Source: Fulvivirga sp. M361 (GTDB lineage: Bacteria; Bacteroidota; Bacteroidia; Cytophagales; Cyclobacteriaceae). Taken from it: DNA of 64,000 nucleotides. The stretch lies in assembly GCF_007097395.1 (NCBI RefSeq), contig NZ_VKDC01000006.1, positions 396,073 through 460,072 on the forward strand, given 5' to 3'. Of the stretch, positions 18,278-26,184 are shown piece by piece. A program made the position numbers and the translations under genes. Within the stretch, counting starts at the first letter, position 1. Each line of letters starts with the position of its first letter. The notes beneath the pieces were generated by a model. The model saw only the letters and a list, made by a program, of their open reading frames with translations, made no database searches and was not told the DNA's origin.

Positions 18278-19795
18278 TTAGGATTGATAATTCATTTCTT
18301 TCTGTTGACTTCTGCCCGATATGCCACTCGAAGTAAAGGGTAATTCTTTTACATCTATCCAATGATTAAACTCATGCAGGTCTTCCCGGATATGTCCTCT
18401 GCCAATGATCCAATGGTGATCTAACCCTTGACTAAGTATTGATCCTATAATGTCGGTTGCCGATGCCGTAGTAGGGTGGATCTCTCCGTAACTTCCTCTG
18501 AACCGTAAGGGAGAATCAACAATGTTCCCTTCAAAAGAAAGCATGTATGAAGCATGAGGGTATTGGTATTTGGCTATGGTCACCGGGCCGGTTTCCTGTA
18601 AAAATTCCAGTAGCATACCGTATGATTTCTCTTTATCGAAATTGTCCAGGATACTGTGATTTCTTATTTGATAGCTTGTGCCGTCACGTAAAAGTCGGGT
18701 AGGAGAGCCCCCACAATGCCAGGCGCCTATTTTATCCTCTTTTGTATTCAGTACGGATAGGTCCATTAGTGTCGGTAGCGCCTTTCCGTTACTTAACCCA
18801 TTCATGGTAACCATGGTCAGCAATCCTCCCATGTCAGATTCATCTGCTACAGGTATACCCAGGTCCTGTACCAGCGCGCCGGCCCCGTCACCTGCAATTT
18901 GGTAGTTGTCGAATAGTTCCGGCCAGTTTTTCAAAGCAACCCCTAAATACCCCCCTGCGTTGACATAATCGGCAATGGCTAGACTAAATCTTACGGATAA
19001 GAATAGTTCTTGTGCGGATACATTTTGCATGTTACATCGGCTGTCGGATACAAGCTGGTCGACAATATGGTGTATATCTTCTCTATTGAATTTTTCTCCG
19101 TGCTTCCAGACCGTTTCGATATCTACTCGTTCTATTCCCAGTTCGAAGTGTTTGGCAATAGATATTTCGTTGAGTTCGCAATCAAAAAAACCAGGTACAC
19201 GCATACCACCGATCATAAGTAGTTCTGCATGTTTAAGCCTGGCTTTGGTAGTTACCACACGTACGAACCGGTCCAGGACCAGGGTTAATTCTGATGATTC
19301 AGGCTCATCAAATACCCATGAGTATTTTACACCCATTGAATTCAAGCTGTTAAGTAAAAAGTTCTGCCCGCACAGCCTGTTGGCAGTAAGCCTGCCGCCC
19401 ATTACTTCAGCATGAGACCAACTCAAAATAGGCATGTTCTGGTCACGGAGCCAGTTGGCCAGTGTCAGCGCCAGATCGCCTGATATGAATGAAGCCTGGT
19501 AAACTATTAATCCACTCATGCCCTGTGCAAAATAATCATTGAGCATCTCCAGCAGCTCCTTTTTTGTTTGTACGGGGGTGGGATGGGCCAATAAAATGTT
19601 TTCATCGGAAAACACGTCTTTTGTTTGTTGAAGTGCCGCCGTATAAGATTTTTTGGCCAATTCCCAATCAAAATGTTGCTCAAGCCCAATACCGATCAAT
19701 GCAATAGACACATTTTTAGGTTTCGGGGAAGGCGTGATCAATTTCCTCATTTCCTGCTCCGCAATTCCAATCCTTGTCAAATAATCTACTGGCAT
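18278..19795 (-). CDS. L-fucose/L-arabinose isomerase-fold sugar isomerase
   Basis: A 505-residue cytoplasmic protein of the FucI/AraA-like superfamily. N-terminal segments such as LIVYQASFISGD and ILSWSHAEVMGG and the central part with GDGAGALVQDLGIPVADESDMGG fit the metal-binding region. GAWHCGGSPTRLLRDG near residues 355-370 matches the C-terminal WHC-type segment of the family, and the length is normal. It should convert an aldose to a ketose in the cytoplasm. Its start overlaps the kinase gene by 10 bp and the aldolase follows, so the three form an isomerise-phosphorylate-cleave route. The actual sugar (fucose-, arabinose-, galactose-like or a modified sugar) cannot be told. Confidence 0.8.
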   Translation of the reverse strand: MPVDYLTRIGIAEQEMRKLITPSPKPKNVSIALIGIGLEQHFDWELAKKSYTAALQQTKDVFSDENILLAHPTPVQTKKELLEMLNDYFAQGMSGLIVYQASFISGDLALTLANWLRDQNMPILSWSHAEVMGGRLTANRLCGQNFLLNSLNSMGVKYSWVFDEPESSELTLVLDRFVRVVTTKARLKHAELLMIGGMRVPGFFDCELNEISIAKHFELGIERVDIETVWKHGEKFNREDIHHIVDQLVSDSRCNMQNVSAQELFLSVRFSLAIADYVNAGGYLGVALKNWPELFDNYQIAGDGAGALVQDLGIPVADESDMGGLLTMVTMNGLSNGKALPTLMDLSVLNTKEDKIGAWHCGGSPTRLLRDGTSYQIRNHSILDNFDKEKSYGMLLEFLQETGPVTIAKYQYPHASYMLSFEGNIVDSPLRFRGSYGEIHPTTASATDIIGSILSQGLDHHWIIGRGHIREDLHEFNHWIDVKELPFTSSGISGRSQQKEMNYQS

Positions 19796-20703
19796 AATTC
19801 CTGGTATTTTATGATTAAGCTTTCTACTTCACTTTGAGAGGGATAATAACTTCGGCCTCCAAAAAATGTAGCGATGATGGAGGCATAAGCTGTGGCATAC
19901 TGCAGTCGTTGGCGTAGTGTTTTGCCGGAAAGCAGAGCTATGGCATATGCCCCGTGAAATGCATCACCACAACCGGTTGTATCTATAGCGTTGGTTGGAA
20001 ATGCGGGTTGATGTATGATGTTTCCGTTCTCAAGCGCCCAGCTACCGTTGACGCCGTCCGTAACGACCAACTGACCTTTGGTTTCTTTAGCAAGAGCAAA
20101 CAAACAGTCTTCCACTGTCTGTTGCCCTGAAATGAACTGAGCGCCTTCCAGTGGTAGTATGATATGCCCGCCAAGCTGTATCATTTGAAGCAGGTCTGTA
20201 CTATTTCCAGCTTCAAGGTCTAATACAGATGTTATCTTGTGTTTTTTAGCCAGTTTCAACAAAGCCAGGTTCCCGGCTACGTCGTATCCATCTACCAATA
20301 TCAAACGACAGTTCTTTACCGAAACTTCATAAATGTCCTCAGGAGCCAGAGGCATATAGCCATTCAGTGAATAGAAAACAGTCCGTTCGCCATTAACAGG
20401 GTCAACCTCTACAGCAGCGATAGCGGGTTGGAATTTGTCCTTTTCTAAAAGGAGTGAAGTATCTACATTACACCTTTCAAATTCCTGAATGGCAATGTGG
20501 CTCAACACTGTGTCACTTTTGTAACCGAGAAAGGCCGTACTTATTCCTGATGATGCAATTACGCAAGCTGCATTACCGGCCGGAGCGCCTCCCTGTACAC
20601 TGATTTGCCTGACTTCCTGTTTAGAACCTTTTGTATATTGGGCGGGCAGCTCGATGAGCAGATCTACTACCATCATCCCTGAAACCAGCACATCATACTT
20701 CAT
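19786..20703 (-). CDS. PfkB/ribokinase-family sugar kinase
   Basis: A 305-residue kinase when started at the ATG 20701-20703; a TTG two codons further upstream is less likely. The N-terminal GGAPAGNAACVIASSG segment and the C-terminal signature AIDTTGCGDAFHGAYA, with the catalytic Asp of DTTGCGD, identify the family. It has no membrane segment. It probably phosphorylates the ketose produced by the neighbouring isomerase, giving the ketose phosphate cleaved by the class II aldolase. It is the first gene of the leftward operon and is transcribed away from the AraC-type regulator across a 151 bp shared promoter region. Specificity within PfkB (fructose, tagatose-6-P, deoxy-gluconate) is not readable. 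Confidence 0.87.
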   Translation of the reverse strand: MKYDVLVSGMMVVDLLIELPAQYTKGSKQEVRQISVQGGAPAGNAACVIASSGISTAFLGYKSDTVLSHIAIQEFERCNVDTSLLLEKDKFQPAIAAVEVDPVNGERTVFYSLNGYMPLAPEDIYEVSVKNCRLILVDGYDVAGNLALLKLAKKHKITSVLDLEAGNSTDLLQMIQLGGHIILPLEGAQFISGQQTVEDCLFALAKETKGQLVVTDGVNGSWALENGNIIHQPAFPTNAIDTTGCGDAFHGAYAIALLSGKTLRQRLQYATAYASIIATFFGGRSYYPSQSEVESLIIKYQELCQ

Positions 20704-20854
20704 GATCAAACACTTTTGTAACTTTCAAATACGAACGGTTATGGATGTAAAAATAAGGTTCGCATAAACCATTTGTTAAGCACAAGTTTTGTTAAAAAGT
20801 ATACTATTTTGCCCTAAAGTATTAAATGTTAATTTTTTTAAGGAAAATTGATAT

Positions 20855-21709
20855 ATGATAAAGGCAGTTTTAGAACCTGTATCCCATGATCCTAATCAAT
20901 CATTTCACTTTGGTATCTATGACGAAAGTAGTTTTGAGTCCCCATGGCATTTCCACCCTCAATGGGAGTTGACCTATATTGTCAATAGTAGTGGTATTCG
21001 AAGTGTAGGTAATTCAATACGATCCTATCAGACTGGGGAATTGGTATTGTTAGGTCAGAAGCTGCCACATTGCTGGAAGAGCAATGAATCGGAGAATGAA
21101 AGGGCCAGGTCCATTTTTATCCAATTCGATGAACAATTATTAGGAGATCATTGGATGCAAAAAGAAGAATTTTCGACCATCCGCCAAATGTTGCTGGAGA
21201 GTAAATATGGCCTGCTATTTGACCGGGATACTGCTCGTAGGGCAGGTTCGGTGCTGGAAGGTATGAAGTTGCTAACGCCAATGCACCGGCTGCTTAAGGT
21301 AGTAGAGCTCTTGTATGAATTATCTGTAACAAAGTACGAGTTGCTGAGTCTGGGAGCGCATTTCGATACAAATGAGGTGGTTTCAAAACGGATCGGATCA
21401 ATTATTTCATTTGTTGCTGAGCATTACAGAACTAAGATCACTTCAGATCAATTGGCAGAATTGGTGTTTTTAACGCCTGTGTCCTTTTCAAAGTTTTTCA
21501 AGAGGACATTTAACAAGACCTTTACAGTCTATCTGAATGAGTATCGCGTCAGTAAAGCTTGTGAACTATTGAAAAGGAGTGACATCTCCGTAGAATCCAT
21601 TGCTTATCAATCGGGTTATCAGAACCTTTCATTTTTCCACCGGCAGTTTAAGGCCATCACCCGTAGATCACCGGCGGAATACAGAAAGCATTTTGACACG
21701 GTACAATGA
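20855..21709 (+). CDS. AraC-family transcriptional regulator with cupin sensor domain
   Basis: A 284-residue regulator. The N-terminal 150 residues look like an AraC-type cupin (FHFGIYDESSFESPWHFHPQWELTYI region, GELVLLGQKLPH). The C-terminal 100 residues contain two helix-turn-helix units: SDQLAELVFLTPVSFSKFFK and SVESIAYQSGYQNLSFFHRQF, then the family signature SPAEYRKHF. It is divergent from the kinase-isomerase-aldolase operon and most likely activates it when its sugar is bound. The ATG at 20855 is preceded by AAGGAAAA, one of the few purine-rich leaders here. Confidence 0.9.
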   Translation: MIKAVLEPVSHDPNQSFHFGIYDESSFESPWHFHPQWELTYIVNSSGIRSVGNSIRSYQTGELVLLGQKLPHCWKSNESENERARSIFIQFDEQLLGDHWMQKEEFSTIRQMLLESKYGLLFDRDTARRAGSVLEGMKLLTPMHRLLKVVELLYELSVTKYELLSLGAHFDTNEVVSKRIGSIISFVAEHYRTKITSDQLAELVFLTPVSFSKFFKRTFNKTFTVYLNEYRVSKACELLKRSDISVESIAYQSGYQNLSFFHRQFKAITRRSPAEYRKHFDTVQ

Positions 21710-21735
21710 TAAGGTTGTAACAGGGATATTTATTT

Positions 21736-22077
21736 TCAGTCCTTAGCTACGGCTTTTACTCTGTCCGCATTATCTGACAAGGATAATGTCAGGCGAATGA
21801 TACTGTCTTTTACAGCTTTAAGATCATGAGGAATGCCTCCATTCAGTGTAATTAACCCTCCTTTTTCCAGGGAATGAATAGTACCTTCAACTCCAAAATC
21901 TATGGCCCCTTCTACTATCTCTATAACGATAGGATGAGGAGTTTTATGTTCCTTCATCACTTGCCCTTGTTTCATGGCTATTCTAATTTCTTTGGTGAAT
22001 TGGGTTTCAAGGAGTACCGTTATGGAAGGGATGTTTTCCTTGTAGGTTAAGTTTTCATAAATAGCTGCTGTTTTCAT
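21736..22077 (-). CDS. Small cupin-fold protein
   Basis: A 113-residue protein with a single cupin-like beta-barrel: IRIAMKQGQVMKEHKTPHPIVIEIVEGAIDFGV followed by HSLEKGGLITLNGGIPHDLKAVKD. The first His pair (EHKTPH) and the later GIPHDL provide possible metal ligands. It is convergent with the AraC gene (26 bp between stops), so it is not in the same operon. Proteins of this size often bind small ligands or metals or sense stress, but I cannot assign a role. A 479 bp gap follows on its 5' side; 22078-22375 holds its promoter and nothing else I could identify. Confidence 0.72.
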   Translation of the reverse strand: MKTAAIYENLTYKENIPSITVLLETQFTKEIRIAMKQGQVMKEHKTPHPIVIEIVEGAIDFGVEGTIHSLEKGGLITLNGGIPHDLKAVKDSIIRLTLSLSDNADRVKAVAKD

Positions 22078-22375
22078 ATTGATTTAGGTTTGGAGCACTA
22101 TTAAGGCTGAATATTATTTAGAATAATTCAAAACTATATCTTTTATTCGTTCACCCTTATGATTTGGATCATATCATTACGTATTGGCATATGGGTATAT
22201 TGAAATGATCAGACTGATCATTTTGCAGTATCCCGTAAATACTTTTCTATCTTTTTCTTAACTTATTTTTTGTAGTCAAAGCCTGTATAAAAAATAAAGG
22301 GGTATCAAAATGTGAGAAACCGGTAAGCCAGTTACAGGTAAGCTTGATTTCCGGAAGGAGGCCGGGCATCTTGCA

Positions 22376-22397
22376 TTAGAACCTTTGGAGGTACTAA
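22376..22397. promoter_or_regulatory. Palindromic operator box 1 upstream of the satD-like gene
   Basis: A 22-bp imperfect palindrome with left half TTAGAACCTTT and right half GGAGGTACTAA, one arm mismatch from the consensus TTAGAACC-N6-GGTTCTAA. It is the leftmost of four boxes and pairs with box 2, whose start is 29 bp away. Confidence 0.6.
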
Positions 22398-22404
22398 AGT
22401 GCGT

Positions 22405-22426
22405 TTAGAACCTTAGAGGGTTCTAA
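22405..22426. promoter_or_regulatory. Palindromic operator box 2
   Basis: Left half TTAGAACCTTA and right half GAGGGTTCTAA, with intact TTAGAACC/GGTTCTAA arms. It lies 7 bp after box 1 and 69 bp before box 3. Confidence 0.65.
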
Positions 22427-22495
22427 ATAGATTAAGCCTGAAATTGCCGCGTCACAGATACTTGAAATGTCATATAGAATGGCCACCTTAGCTAA

Positions 22496-22517
22496 TTAGA
22501 ACCTTCTAAGGTTCTAA
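22496..22517. promoter_or_regulatory. Palindromic operator box 3, the most perfect copy
   Basis: TTAGAACCTT at 22496-22505 and AAGGTTCTAA at 22508-22517 are exact reverse complements around a 2-bp centre. It is paired with box 4 at the same 29-bp start-to-start spacing seen for boxes 1 and 2. Confidence 0.7.
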
Positions 22518-22524
22518 TCATTGT

Positions 22525-22546
22525 TTAGAACGCCAGAAGGTTCTAA
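22525..22546. promoter_or_regulatory. Palindromic operator box 4, directly before the start codon
   Basis: Left half TTAGAACGCCA and right half GAAGGTTCTAA. It ends 10 bp before the ATG of the satD-like gene, so a bound protein would block transcription or translation start. This argues for the ATG at 22557 and against an in-frame TTG at 22521 that would put the box inside the gene. Confidence 0.62.
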
Positions 22547-22556
22547 ATTAGAGGCT

Positions 22557-23222
22557 ATGAAAGGTATAACGGGAGCAGTGATCACAGGCGATATAATTGG
22601 GTCTACAAGGATTCCGGGCGGCTACAAAGACGTACTTCACAAGATAGGTGATGATATTAAGCAGCATCAGGATGATAGATTTATCATAGACATATACAGA
22701 GGGGACAGCTTTCAATGCATTTCCAATAGACCGGGAAAAGGATTATTAATTTTATTGCTTATTAAAGCAGGTTTAAAAAGACATAGCAGTAAAATAAGAA
22801 GCGAAGAGCTGCAATGGGATGCGCGAATGTCTCTGGGCATAGGTTTTTTGGAAGAATACCCTCATACCAATGACTTAACAGAACTCACAGGAGGTCCATT
22901 TACCAGATCGGGACGTTCATTAGATCAAATGAAAGAAAAAGGACGTTTGATCCAAGTCACTACTGGTGAAGAACAATTAGATGCGGAAATAGCCTCAGTA
23001 CTACCCATGATAGAGGTGATTACAGATAAGTGGAGTACCGCCCAGGCGGATGCGGTCTATCCATTACTTCTTTTTAATACTATTACTCAAGATGCTATTG
23101 GTAAAAGAATAGGTAAATCACAAAGGGCCGTCAGCAAGCGTTTGGATGTGAGTAAGATTGAGGCCATCAAACCTTATTTGAAGAGATTTGAAGAACAAAT
23201 AAAATGGACATTTCGCAAGTAG
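22557..23222 (+). CDS. SatD-like protein with C-terminal helix-turn-helix
   Basis: A 221-residue protein from the ATG at 22557. The N-terminal 150 residues fit the SatD family: ITGDIIGST (D12), IYRGDSFQC (D50), RMSLGIGF and GGPFTRSGRSLDQM. Their order and spacing resemble the metal-binding aspartates and later motifs of class III nucleotide cyclases, which is my inference. Residues about 178-197 (TQDAIGKRIGKSQRAVSKRL) form a helix-turn-helix. Four palindromic boxes lie just upstream, so it is probably a DNA-binding autoregulator. It overlaps the DUF3307 gene by 19 bp; SatD and DUF3307 genes are often adjacent in other genomes. SatD is linked to acid tolerance in streptococci, but its biochemistry is not established. 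Confidence 0.78.
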   Translation: MKGITGAVITGDIIGSTRIPGGYKDVLHKIGDDIKQHQDDRFIIDIYRGDSFQCISNRPGKGLLILLLIKAGLKRHSSKIRSEELQWDARMSLGIGFLEEYPHTNDLTELTGGPFTRSGRSLDQMKEKGRLIQVTTGEEQLDAEIASVLPMIEVITDKWSTAQADAVYPLLLFNTITQDAIGKRIGKSQRAVSKRLDVSKIEAIKPYLKRFEEQIKWTFRK

Positions 23223-24013
23223 ATATATTTTTTCGACTTCTGATTGCTCACTTGCTGGCAGATTTTATGTTTCAAAGTAACAGGATGGCGGTCGAAAAGA
23301 AGAACGGCCCTGCATCCGGATATTATTATCTGCATGTCCTTACGGTGGGCGTTACCACTTATTTGTTGCTTGGAAAATGGACCAATTGGCAGGGGCCTTT
23401 GATTATCATGGTCATACATGGTGCTATTGATGCAATAAAAGCCCGTATTGAATCAAAACACTGGTGGAAAGCAGACAGAGGGAAATGGCTCTTTATCATA
23501 GATCAATTTCTTCATGTACTCACCTTGCTCATTTATTGGATCATTTACACCAAAGCCATTAAAGACTGGTCAATCTTTCAACAAACATTAAATACCCGGT
23601 TGTTTAACAATACAGATGTTTTGATAGTAACGATCGCTTACCTGGTGATCACTATGCCGGTAGGAATTTTGATTGGATTCATAACCAAAAAATGGCAGGA
23701 TGAAATAGCGGAGGATGACCGTGAAAAGAGAGAGAAAGATCCGGATGGCGACTTTCCGGAACAAGAAAGTTTGAAAGATGCCGGCAAAACCATCGGTATG
23801 ATCGAAAGATCGTTGGTTTTGACCTTTGTACTTATGCAGCAATATCAAGCGATCGGATTTTTAATAGCTGCTAAATCTGTATTCCGGTTTGGTGATCTAA
23901 AAGAGTCCGGTCAACGAAAGCGTACCGAATACATCCTTATTGGTACGTTGATCAGCTTTATTCTGTCCATCCTGATCGGTGTACTTACTCAATTCTTAAT
24001 TCTGAAATTCTAG
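23204..24013 (+). CDS. DUF3307 polytopic membrane protein
   Basis: A 269-residue protein starting with the DUF3307 signature FFRLLIAHLLADFMFQSN, followed by YLHVLTVGVTTYLLL, IMVIHGAIDAIKA and FIIDQFLHVLTLLIYWII. These histidine- and aspartate-containing helices are the family hallmark. At least six membrane helices can be drawn, with a charged cytoplasmic loop around residues 165-195 (EIAEDDREKREKDPDGD). The start overlaps the end of the SatD-like gene by 19 bp, so the two are translationally coupled. The family has no known biochemical activity; a membrane partner for the SatD-like protein is the simplest reading. The C-terminal half is longer than the core domain. Confidence 0.82.
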   Translation: MDISQVDIFFRLLIAHLLADFMFQSNRMAVEKKNGPASGYYYLHVLTVGVTTYLLLGKWTNWQGPLIIMVIHGAIDAIKARIESKHWWKADRGKWLFIIDQFLHVLTLLIYWIIYTKAIKDWSIFQQTLNTRLFNNTDVLIVTIAYLVITMPVGILIGFITKKWQDEIAEDDREKREKDPDGDFPEQESLKDAGKTIGMIERSLVLTFVLMQQYQAIGFLIAAKSVFRFGDLKESGQRKRTEYILIGTLISFILSILIGVLTQFLILKF

Positions 24014-25029
24014 TGGATAGTTCCGACCCTCTCGTATCAATAATTATGGCGGTAAAAGATACTGAGCCCTATCTGGAACAATGCCTGGATTCTATACTGG
24101 CTCAAACGTATCAACACTGGGAACTGATGGCTGTCAACGACCATTCTTCCGACCGCAGCCCGGACATATTACGCGAATATGCCGGTCGATATCCAAGGGT
24201 TAGGTTTTTCAACAGTGAGCAACCAAGACTTATACCAACATTACAAGTAGGCTATGCCCAGGCCAGGGGCATGCTGATCAATAGAATGGATTCGGATGAC
24301 AAAATGCCCGATTACAAATTACAGGTATTGGTGGAGGAGTGGAATAAACATGGAAAAGGAACCATAATAGCAGGAGGGACCAGGCACTTTGTAGACGAGG
24401 GGGAGGTGGGAGATGGATTTGTCAAATATGAAGAATGGCTTAATGAAGTGGCGCGTACCAGTACGCATTATCAGCAGATATATAAAGAGTGTGTTATACC
24501 GTCCCATTGCTGGATCATTCATAAAGACGATTTTGATGCCGTACGTGCATTTGACCCGCTAGTATACCCGGAAGACTACGATCTGACTTTCCGCTTTTAC
24601 CGGCAGGGCCTCAACGTAGTGGGAGTGGATAAAATACTCCATTATTGGAGAGACCGGTCCAATCGCATTTCACGTACATGGAAGGAATATAAGGACAATC
24701 GTTATTTCGATCTTAAGCTCAGATTTTTTTATGAGATCGACCGGGATAGGTCCAGACCTTTGGTACTTTGGGGCGCAGGTAGAAATGGGAAGGATATGGC
24801 TAAGCTCTTACTGGGTTATGAAGCAACCTTTCATTGGGTATGTGATAATCAAAAAAAGATCGGTAAGGACATCTACGGCATACAAATGCAGCACTTCAAG
24901 GACATTAAAGACCTTGATAATCCTCAGATCATGATTGTGGTTACCTCACCTGATGGCAGGTTGGCAATAAGCCAATTGCTTCAATCCTGGGATAAGCAAC
25001 CTGTCATCGATTATTGGTTTTTTGCCTGA
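24013..25029 (+). CDS. GT2 glycosyltransferase with C-terminal Rossmann-like extension
   Basis: A 338-residue protein. I take the GTG at 24013, which overlaps the preceding stop by one base; a later ATG would remove the first strand of the fold. The GT-A domain has VSIIMAVKDTEPYLEQCLDS, ELMAVNDHSSD and INRMDSDDKMP with the DxDD metal site. YPEDYDLTFRFYRQG carries the ED catalytic base region. Residues about 240-338 form a second module starting RPLVLWGAGRNGKDMAKLL, a GxGxxG-type nucleotide-binding pattern like that of PglD-type sugar acyltransferases. It has no signal peptide or membrane helix. It is the third gene of the SatD-like operon; its acceptor is unknown. Confidence 0.82.
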   Translation: MDSSDPLVSIIMAVKDTEPYLEQCLDSILAQTYQHWELMAVNDHSSDRSPDILREYAGRYPRVRFFNSEQPRLIPTLQVGYAQARGMLINRMDSDDKMPDYKLQVLVEEWNKHGKGTIIAGGTRHFVDEGEVGDGFVKYEEWLNEVARTSTHYQQIYKECVIPSHCWIIHKDDFDAVRAFDPLVYPEDYDLTFRFYRQGLNVVGVDKILHYWRDRSNRISRTWKEYKDNRYFDLKLRFFYEIDRDRSRPLVLWGAGRNGKDMAKLLLGYEATFHWVCDNQKKIGKDIYGIQMQHFKDIKDLDNPQIMIVVTSPDGRLAISQLLQSWDKQPVIDYWFFA

Positions 25030-25254
25030 TCGAAATAGTTAGTATTCAATGATATTGGCCACTATTTATTGTTTAGCAAGAGTTGAATAGAACAAGACCT
25101 GGCTTAACCTGTAGTATTCGTATTTACATGTAATAAATTGAAAAAATCTCAATTTCAAGAACCAATGGAACTTTAAACTCATGATTTCCCGAGTTATCCG
25201 GTTCAATTTCCTATAATTTTCTATATTCATGGGTCATCACTTCTGTAAGACAGA

Positions 25255-25905
25255 ATGAAATCTCAAAAAGTCATACATAATTCTCCCAAGATCAAAAAAC
25301 TGGAACCAGTCGGGTTTGACCAGTTTTCCGAGAAAGATGAGCACTATGTTTGGGAGCGTTTCATTAAAGGAGACAACCAGAGTCTTATTTACATCTATAG
25401 AAAGTATGCAGATATACTTTATCGATATGGACGCCAATTCACCGGGAGGTCTGAATTTATTCGTGATTGTATCCAGGAGCTATTTTATGATCTTATAGAC
25501 CGAAGGTCTAAGCTCTCCTCAGCACGTTCGATCAAAGGGTATCTTTTTGCCGCACTTAAAAGGATGATACTCAGGGATATAAAAAAGGAAGAACGATTAC
25601 AGTTTGAAGAAGACGGCTTTAGCTTCTCATTGGTAGAAAGCAGCCTTTCTATTAATCCGGGGCTGGATATAGCCGACTATGCTATTATACAAAAAAAACT
25701 AAATGGACTTCCAGTAAGTCAGCGTGAGGTAATATTACTCCACTTTTATGAAGGCTTGAGTTATGCTGAAATTGCCGATATTATGAATATAAAAGTCAGG
25801 TCTGCGCGTGCGTTGACCTATCGTGCATTAGATTCTCTGGAAAAAGAACTGTCTCCCTTTAAAGGTTCGTTGTTCATGCTACTCATTCATTTTGCCCAAT
25901 ACTGA
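25255..25905 (+). CDS. ECF-type RNA polymerase sigma factor
   Basis: A 216-residue group IV sigma factor. Region 2 spans about residues 30-100 (WERFIKGDNQSLIYIYRKYADILYRYG, then IRDCIQELFYDLI, then IKGYLFAALKRMILRD). Region 4 spans about 150-205 (LNGLPVSQREVILLHFYEGLSYAEIADIM followed by VRSARALTYRAL). There is no region 1 or 3. It is followed after 279 bp by an FecR-type anti-sigma gene and then SusC with an STN domain, the standard trans-envelope signalling trio of Bacteroidota. Glycan binding at SusC should release this factor to transcribe the PUL. Its target promoter was not identified. Confidence 0.92.
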   Translation: MKSQKVIHNSPKIKKLEPVGFDQFSEKDEHYVWERFIKGDNQSLIYIYRKYADILYRYGRQFTGRSEFIRDCIQELFYDLIDRRSKLSSARSIKGYLFAALKRMILRDIKKEERLQFEEDGFSFSLVESSLSINPGLDIADYAIIQKKLNGLPVSQREVILLHFYEGLSYAEIADIMNIKVRSARALTYRALDSLEKELSPFKGSLFMLLIHFAQY

Positions 25906-26184
25906 CCTTCAACCCATCGTCTCTTTGTCCTGTTGCTTTTACAAACATATCTCGATGATTGCTGGTAATTTGAAGGTATGAAAAGCAGAACACCATACCT
26001 GCTTATGTATGAAAGTCTTCAGTCATTTTTTTGATGATCTTCCATAATATCATCCGGTTAGTATTAAAATGGTATTAATTGCTGCCATTTTTCATGGTTT
26101 TTAAAAAAAATCATATTTGGCTATGTACATTTTGGCGGTTAGTGTCTCTATATAACCAGGTAGTCCGTATTAATTCGACCACTA

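Noticed and set aside
18258-18362. Longer aldolase reading frame
   Set aside because: It overlaps the isomerase gene by 85 bp, and the family N-terminus begins at the ATG at 18257.
22113-22127. ATTATT-TAG-AATAAT inverted repeat upstream of the cupin gene
   Set aside because: It is only 6 bp per arm and AT-only, so it is expected by chance in this AT-rich gap.
22376-22546. CRISPR-like array reading of the four repeats
   Set aside because: The units are palindromic operators with unequal spacing (7, 69 and 7 bp between boxes) and lie directly before a start codon; there are no cas genes.
22521-22556. TTG start that would lengthen the SatD-like protein by 12 residues
   Set aside because: It would place operator box 4 inside the coding region and the extra residues carry no family pattern; the ATG at 22557 fits better.
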